Part shown: positions 57,703-64,000 of the stretch, piece by piece | Layout of the letters: the number at the start of each line of letters is the position of its first letter | How positions within the stretch are numbered: the stretch's first letter is position 1 | From: Aotearoamyces nothofagi | Taxonomy: Eukaryota > Ascomycota > Leotiomycetes > Leotiales > Tympanidaceae | Assembly: GCA_015345905.1 (NCBI GenBank) | Contig: JADDTR010000004.1 | Location: 434,001 to 498,000, forward strand | Length of the DNA stretch: 64,000 nucleotides | Reading direction: 5' to 3' | Notes under the pieces: generated by a model | What the model was told of the DNA's origin: nothing | What the model saw: the letters and a program-made list of their open reading frames with translations, nothing else | The model's database searches: none | Position numbers and translations under genes: made by a program

Positions 57703-58414
57703 TTCGATTGGCAAGTGGAAAAGAAATTCTGTTTATGGCTATTTCTGAAGGAGTTGGTGTCATAGGAGTCTAGGGGATTTTTTTGACTGGATACTTACAG
57801 AAGAAGACAACAGTATCGGAGATTGCTAGCAGCTACTCCTCAAATTATCTTATGCTGTCAAACTTAGGCTTTCCAGAGCACAGCTTGAATAGTTGCTTTT
57901 ATGACAAGGGGGGAGATACAGGTTTACACTTGGATGTCTAGGCTGCTATTAAAAAGGGGCCTTCTAACGGTTACTGACTGGCAGGGGGATTTTATCTATT
58001 TTTACAGTGTTCATGGAGAAACATGTTTTGGTTTACTCAGACGCCCTCACCAATAACTAACAAATGGCATACAACTGATCATAGTTTAATCAAGAGTCTT
58101 ATGATTTCTGTGTCCCCCCTTCTCTACAGTTAGAGTTGGCTGATGTCACAGTGTCACGTGAAAATGCACAATAATGATCACGCAACGCCAGGGGGATGAT
58201 ACACCATAATATAATATCATGCACGAATAGACTCTTAGTCTACCCGTTGTTCTTCTACTTATCCATTTCACAACTCTCTATTATCTTACTCTTTATATAC
58301 TTATAATTTCGTCATTATATGTGCTTCTGAACTTTATTCAATGCATATGCCACTTGCTAGAAAGGTAAGACCGACTTTCCACTATGCATTCAGCGCTAAG
58401 ATATCATAGCTTTT
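57703..58414. other. intergenic, ankyrin gene to MFS gene
   Basis: About 710 bp between convergent genes. I see no RNA gene or repeat. Confidence 0.45.
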
Positions 58415-60323
58415 TTATCCAGCAGCAAACGTAGAGCGCTTCCTCAACGTTTCACCATATTTCCAGAGCAGGAACGGCGCCGGGCATCCAAGCGCAATGG
58501 CGAGGAACGCCAACAGGCTGTTGCCCCCTGTTCGACCCGTTAGCTATGAATATATATATATATATATATATTTTCGTAATCCAGCTCGGAAAAGCATGTT
58601 GAGACTTACATCCATAGCCCAAAGCATCGTACATGTATGGGGCAAACAGTGGAAATCCAAAACCCGCCAGCGACCTCAGTACAGTAGCTGCTCCCACGGC
58701 CGACGCAGCATATCTGGTATAAGAATCAACAATATACGTTTGGATGCCCTGGAATCCTACAATCACTCCTGCCGCGAAGATGGCGGTACCAATGTTGGGC
58801 AGTATCCAGTGCGTATGCGCTTCAGCCGACCAGCCATACCAGAACAAGCCGATCGGTACCATAATGGCACCTGGAATCATGAGGGGTACACGGAATTCAG
58901 GCTTGCCGACACCATTGTTACGCTTCTTGAGAGCTCGATAGATGCGATCTTGGAGAGGAGCAGAGACCTGGGTGCCCGTGAAGAAGCCCAAGCCCAGGCT
59001 GATATAGTTTAGGCCGCCAATACCAACGGACTCGCCGTAGCGTTTCTCCCAGAGTGTCGGATAGGTGGCTAGCACGAGGTACATAAGGCCGTATAAATAG
59101 GCCATATACAGTGCCAAAACCTGGATGATCACCTGAGTGAAGAGCAACTTAAATGGACGGCTGAGAGAAATTCTTAGACTCGTCGAGAGGGTACGATCAG
59201 GACGATCAAATTCGGTATGTAAATCTTGATTTCCTGTGGATTTGATCAATGCCAGCTTCTTGCGGTGAAGAAGTACGGGCGGGTATGTCTCTTGCAGAAA
59301 GAATAGTCCCGAGAGCTGAACAACGGCGTCGCCAATAGTAGTTACCCAGAAAACCCATCTCCATGTTGTGTTTTCTGCTATAAACCCTCCTGCGATGGGG
59401 CCAACCGCCGGCCCAAGCAGAGGTGCAAGACTATAGATACTGATTGCTCGGCCACGCTCCTCGGCAGTGAAAAGATCACTGAGGACACCGCCGCCTATAG
59501 CCAGAGGTGCAGAGCCGCCAAGCCCTGCCAGGAATCGGAAGCCAATCATTTGGCCTTTGTTTGCGGCAAACCCACATCCGAGGTTAAAGAACAGATATAT
59601 CAAATTACTTATTTGGAGGACTATGACCCGCCCGTATATTTCTGAGAGCGGACCGAGGATTAGCGGGCCGATAGCATATGCCAGGACGAAGACAGACAAG
59701 GTAAGAGATAATTCAACTTCGCTCTCGATATGGAATTCTGCCGCGATTGAGGTGAGAGCTGGCGCGACCATTGACGAAGAGACTGGGGAGATGAAGGTGA
59801 AAGATGAGACTACAAGCAATTAGTAAAGCAAGCGGGTGGGCAGTGATTGATGACATATACCAACAAGCGTTGCTGCCCATTTTCTTTTAGTAGACCAATT
59901 CTTTGGATTTTCTATATCATCTGGTCCTAACCAAGTCACCAGATTTGGATCTCTAGCACTTCTGGCACTCCTCGTCGTTTTCTTTCTCTCCAGTTTTTGT
60001 AATTCTACATCATCAACGTCCCTGATATTTTGAATGCCATTTCTATTCTCGAAAACCTCGCCGCTCTCGTCTGGCTCAACATCCACTTCCTCTTCTGTGT
60101 CTTTATCGGATAAGTCTGTCTCGTCAGAATCATCGTCATCTTGTACGGGTTCTTCATGCTCATCGGGAAGGTAGTGGCCTTGATCATCAATGTAGTTTCC
60201 CGACAAGACTCGACGCAGGCTCTGAGGTGACGAGTGTCGTGATCTCGACGCGCCAGTGCGCGATGAGCGACGAGAGGCTGCACGTCTTGCAGGTGGCGTG
60301 CCGCCTACCTCTGTATTCGGCAT
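58415..60323 (-). CDS. MFS drug:H+ antiporter-type transporter (DHA1 family)
   Basis: Exons 59861-60323, 58610-59809 and 58527-58415 give 591 aa. The cytosolic N-terminus (~140 aa) is basic, then very acidic (DDDDSDETDLSDKDTEEEVD). It is followed by WLGPDDIENPKNWSTKRKW, the usual lead-in of fungal DHA1 carriers. Twelve helices include VLAYAIGPLILGPLSEIYGR (motif A), LGPAVGPIAGGFIAENTTWR (motif C) and WRWVFW. Relatives (Flr1, Tpo-type) export drugs, polyamines or metabolites at the plasma membrane. The substrate is not predictable. Intron 2 contains a (TA)11 run, yet its splice signals (GTAAGT, GCTAAC, ACAG) remain. Splicing restores the ending WGNSLLAFLAIALG...WKYGETLRKRS. Confidence 0.92.
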
Positions 60324-61798
60324 GCTTTGTTGTTTGAGCAGAGCAAGCTGGAGCGAGAAGACGAGATCACGGTGCAGCTGCTCGCGTGTCGCAATCCAAG
60401 GAAACGGACCGTGACGAGGTTATACAGACATGATCGATCAGACACAGGTGGGCGAAGCAGTGGCAAGAGGGCGGGGAGGAGGGCGGGCATTGCTTGAGGG
60501 AAAGAGATGGGAGAGTCATACGGAGGATGGAGAAATAAATAGACCACCACTACCACCGGGCAGACAACTGAGTTGGCCGCCATAGCAGAGGCAACACAGC
60601 CCAGCCCAGCCCAGCCCAGCCCAGCAGTGACTGGAGATAAGATCGGGCTTAAAGAGTGCCCTCTACCTACTACAAGTAAAGTACGGGATCGGGATTCCTG
60701 TCGGCACGCTCGCCGCACGCTCGCCGCATCGGAGAGCGGCGCGCCATCCCGCGACGCCTGACCCCTCTCAGCCATTGCGCCACGTCCTGTGTATAAAAAT
60801 TCTTCATCCACGCCAAAATGCCCGTTCTTTGTGCGTGTGGCTGAGTCGGGGAAAAAAAACACCAAAAAACACCGGCAGGACTGACTTACGTATAGCAGGG
60901 CAGCTTCCTTTATATCCGCACCTCCAGCCCCGGCCACCGACCGCGCCATCTGCCCATCTCGCAGCCCTCTGATAGGCTGCTCGGCCGCACCAGCCCGACT
61001 GGCCGACCGTGGTTGCTCGTACTCGATACCCGCCCTGCTTATTCCCGGCCGGTCAGATCAGCCCGATCCAGCATCCGCAAGGCTTACTTCTACGACCTCG
61101 CTCCTTGCTCTCCATAATCTATGATATACTGTCGCAATGTTATATTGCGAATAAATACATGGCTTTAATAATAATGTACTTACGGATACGTTCACGCCGG
61201 TCTAGCATCCCCCTGGCTCACGGATCGGCTTCCCTACGACGACGGAAAAGGTGAGACGGGCGTGACAGGAAAGCTTGGATAGCAACCATGCACTTGACAT
61301 CTTACTCCGACTTCTGCTTTGTGACTCGCGACTATATCTATGGGCAAGTTCCAATGATGGTATCGATAATGACTTCAATTTCCGGCCGTAGTCGACTCGA
61401 GCCCTCCAGTTCGTACATAGATCAAGTCAACCATCTCAAGGCTTCAAGTGCAATGGATTCTTCATTACCCGACATATATATGTACATATATATGTGTGTG
61501 TGGGTTATTTCCAATTTCCATCCCGCAAAAGGAGAGATTATCTACAGTATCTGCTCTTTTTGTCATCCACACTGGCCCATCCCAACCCATACCCCTCGAA
61601 CCATGCCGACGCATATGTTAGAAAACCCAAACCAAACACTAGGCCACAACGCCGGATATCGTCCGTGATATCTTTCATGCCTAACTGCGCGCTCGCTAGA
61701 AACCGCTCAAATAAAATTAGATGTGCCTCCCACAGCGTGCTTGTCTCAAGGTGAACAAGTCCTGTTCTGCCACTGGATTGCACCCAACAAAGATTTTG
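60324..61798. other. 1.5-kb intergenic region upstream of the MFS gene
   Basis: This contains a (CCAGC)n run (listed), an A8 run near 60850 and AT steps near 61478-61495. It includes the MFS promoter and the 3' flank of the next gene. No gene is supported. Confidence 0.45.
60597..60626. repeat. (CCAGC)n microsatellite
   Basis: About six copies of a 5-bp unit lie 275 bp upstream of the MFS start. Confidence 0.85.
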
Positions 61799-63106
61799 CT
61801 ATCGCCCACGATCTCTCGCTGTCCTCCACTCAAGTTTTGGCATACTTTCGTCAAAGCCTTCGTCCTCATCCACTTCCATCTCATTATCCTTCTCCAACTT
61901 TTTTACTACTAAAGATTTCCGGATATGGATAGATCTCAACCCTCTGCTCCCATCAAGCTTCCTGACGACATCGTCAGTTTGTTCCTCTTTCGCTTTATTT
62001 TCGGCGTCTGCTATACCGGCTCGGACTAAGTCCTGCTCTGCCGTCTCTCTACATTCAGCGAGCCGCCGCTTGATCCCTGCAATCTCAATACCACAGTCTC
62101 CGTCTCGAAGGAACTGATGAGCTGCATGTTCGCACATACTCTGGCACCACTCCAGGCCGGTGTCTAACTCATCATATATATTCGTAGCAGCACTTTCGCT
62201 CTGATAACTTAGTCCGCGCGAGCCAGACGTTGGAACACCTCTAAGGTTTGCTCCACCCTGTGTTACGGCTTTAGGTGAGTCCCTAGTAGGGCCCATTCGC
62301 CGCGTACTAACGAATTGAAGTTTTGGAATGGACAATTCGTCATCATCGTCAGCTTCAAGCCCAAGGTCTGGGAGAACTTTCTGTAAAGCATGACCGTTTT
62401 GGGTATTTGATATCGTCGTCGGTCCTTTGGGAATAGCTAAGTCATCTCCCTCCTCCTCTTCCTCCTCTTCCTCCTCATCAGAACTTACTTCTAATTCTGC
62501 CAATCTCCGCATACTTGCCATTCTAGCAGCCATCTTGCCCTTCCTCATGGCATTTCTTGAACAACTTATATATTTGACCAGTTCTTCGAAAGCATGTTGT
62601 ACAGCAGAGTCATAATAGACAATGATCATTGATCGTGTGCGATATTTCGTGGGCTGGGAGCCCGCTGAAGCAAGCGAGTCAGTCTTGCGTTTGCGTGCTA
62701 CGGGCGGTGATCCTGGTGATCCTGGTTGGATATTGTTTATGCGTCGCGAAGGTTGTCTTTGTACAGGTGCTGCAGGGGAGGAGCTGGAATGGGGAAGTGG
62801 AGGTGCCAAAGGCGTCCCGTCTTTTGTTGATGTCAAATTGGTGGTCCTTGTTAACGTTGGGGGATCGGAGGGCTTTTGTGTAACTTCATGACCATGGTTG
62901 ACCTCTTCTTCAATGGCGAAGGTATTCCCTGCATCCTTCGGACGTAAGGACTCGGTGGATCCCTTGTTCTTTAGTGATCGCGTGGGAGGTCGCTGGTCGG
63001 CCAATTGAGCAAGTTCTAATTGCCGACTGGATATCTTACCATTAAGATCATCGAGAAGTTTTTGCCATTCGGGCACGGCAGCTATAAGATCCCGTAAACC
63101 ATCCAT
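61799..63106 (-). CDS. conserved fungal protein of unknown function, acidic/basic mixed
   Basis: Single-exon, 435 aa. The start MDGLRDLIAAVPEWQKLLDD opens an N-terminal helix. It is followed by a Pro/Ser-rich linker with a basic segment (ARKRKTDSLA), then the best-defined block: SMIIVYYDSAVQHAFEELVKYISCSRNAMRKGKMAARMASMRRLAE. An acidic run (SSDEEEEEEEEEGDDLAIP) follows, then QFVSTRRMGPTRDSP and the second block YDELDTGLEWCQSMCEHAAHQFLRDGDCGIEIAGIKRRLAECRETA. I associate these two blocks with uncharacterised proteins conserved in Pezizomycotina; no activity is known to me. It looks nuclear from its charge pattern. The C-terminus is Lys/Glu-rich. Confidence 0.75.
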   Translation of the reverse strand: MDGLRDLIAAVPEWQKLLDDLNGKISSRQLELAQLADQRPPTRSLKNKGSTESLRPKDAGNTFAIEEEVNHGHEVTQKPSDPPTLTRTTNLTSTKDGTPLAPPLPHSSSSPAAPVQRQPSRRINNIQPGSPGSPPVARKRKTDSLASAGSQPTKYRTRSMIIVYYDSAVQHAFEELVKYISCSRNAMRKGKMAARMASMRRLAELEVSSDEEEEEEEEEGDDLAIPKGPTTISNTQNGHALQKVLPDLGLEADDDDELSIPKLQFVSTRRMGPTRDSPKAVTQGGANLRGVPTSGSRGLSYQSESAATNIYDELDTGLEWCQSMCEHAAHQFLRDGDCGIEIAGIKRRLAECRETAEQDLVRAGIADAENKAKEEQTDDVVRKLDGSRGLRSIHIRKSLVVKKLEKDNEMEVDEDEGFDESMPKLEWRTARDRGR

Positions 63107-64000
63107 GATGTAGGATAATGATTGTGTGTTGGCCTGGGGGCTTATAAGACGGTTTGTAGATTCGTGTGTGGAGAGTTAAGAGATGTAAAACCGTTGTGAG
63201 AGCGGTAATACGGTAATGAGTGCTGGCATAGGCTGCGTGGTTTTTTATGAGATCATAAATATGCCAGAGTGTACATTGCGACGATGTGCTTTCAAAGGTC
63301 TTATGTGTCTGGAGGGATGTCTTTCGTGGCTATATTTAGAGAATATGTGTGGCTCAGTGTCGTTCGGGGGTCGAGGATGCAAATAGGAAACGAAGGCTTT
63401 TGCGGTACGTGTGCGGGCAGTAATGCTGCGTCTACTTTCGAGTGCGTGTGAGTTGGATGATATATAGAGACAGAGACGTGTAGATGAAGGCACAGCGTCA
63501 ACTGCAGCGTATTGTGTCGATGTTTATCGCTGCTGTCGATCTTTGAGGAAAAGAGGGCTGCGTCTCTTCGCGAGGTTAGCAAAAGCAAGCGGACACCGTC
63601 GGAAACGTACAAGTAGCGGCCGGATTTGACCCGTTCAGGCGAGGACTAAGCTAGGAGCTCAATCGCTTCGTGGGCGCAGTGCAAAGCCGAAGCGTCTTAT
63701 ACTTTGGCGGTCGGTTGGCATGTATATATATATAATAATGTATATATAACACAGCACAGCAACTGGCACACGGGGCCGGACAGGATGCACACAATGACTT
63801 GCTGGCGGTTAGGTGCGCGGCGTTCCACGGATCACATTGATGCACACGCTGCAGTGTGTACGGAGGATGTCTGGACGCAGGATGTAGAACTCGGCGGACG
63901 ACCAAACAAACCAACTGGCCGGGCCCATAGATTAAGTACAATTTGCAGGGCGAAGGATGGAGGACAAGGTTTCGGAGAAAGCTCGCATGTTGCTGCTGCG
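63107..64000. other. intergenic to window end
   Basis: About 900 bp with the promoter of the 61799-63106 gene and a short (TA)n stretch near 63724-63737. No gene is supported; any coding sequence must lie beyond the window. Confidence 0.45.

Overview
The window is nuclear DNA from a filamentous ascomycete (Pezizomycotina). Genes are compact and intron-poor. Most introns are 45-80 nt with GTAAGT-like donors, CTAAC-type branch sites and CAG/TAG acceptors, and they separate exons of recognisable fungal orthologues. A leotiomycete relative is a guess from general gene style only. There is no bacterial-type operon, CRISPR array or recognisable transposon ORF.

Layout. 0-4.2 kb: TPR co-chaperone (partial), HAD phosphatase, XAP5 protein, small membrane protein. 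5.7-10.4 kb: a 764-aa nuclear-looking unknown protein and a secreted S1/P1 nuclease. 10.4-11.8 kb: AT-rich DNA with a 149-bp foldback repeat. 11.8-21.9 kb: ATP25 and mitochondrial RNA polymerase RPO41 (divergent), then splicing factor CEF1/CDC5. 22-26.2 kb: an N-acetylglucosamine-kinase-type hexokinase, a GILT-like thiol reductase, and scavenger decapping enzyme DCS1, whose coding end overlaps the GILT gene. 27.8-35 kb: RAS1, a molybdopterin-binding-domain protein, glia maturation factor (GMF) and NBP35. 35.5-42.7 kb: CHO2, a fungal F-box-like unknown, deoxyhypusine hydroxylase and RPA12. 43-50.3 kb: the cohesin loader SCC2 and a short-chain dehydrogenase. 50.7-50.9 kb: a tRNA-Gln(UUG) gene. 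52-63 kb: a giant ankyrin/coiled-coil protein, an MFS drug transporter and a conserved unknown.

Most genes are housekeeping: mRNA processing and decay (XAP5, CEF1, DCS1), mitochondrial gene expression (ATP25, RPO41), Pol I transcription (RPA12), chromosome cohesion (SCC2), Fe-S assembly (NBP35), phospholipid synthesis (CHO2) and signalling (RAS1). Several lie as divergent pairs about 220-330 bp apart (TTC1-like/HAD, ATP25/RPO41, hexokinase/GILT, molybdopterin/GMF, RPA12/SCC2), suggesting shared promoters.

The most unusual object is the tRNA-Gln(UUG) gene. Besides the expected intron after position 37, it is split between positions 8 and 9 by a 56-bp insert that looks like a perfect spliceosomal intron (GTAAGT...CTAAC...CAG). 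The window is also rich in extreme exon structures: a 9-nt and a 12-nt internal microexon, a coding exon that is only the ATG, a 12-nt first coding exon, a 19-nt last exon and a GC-AG intron.
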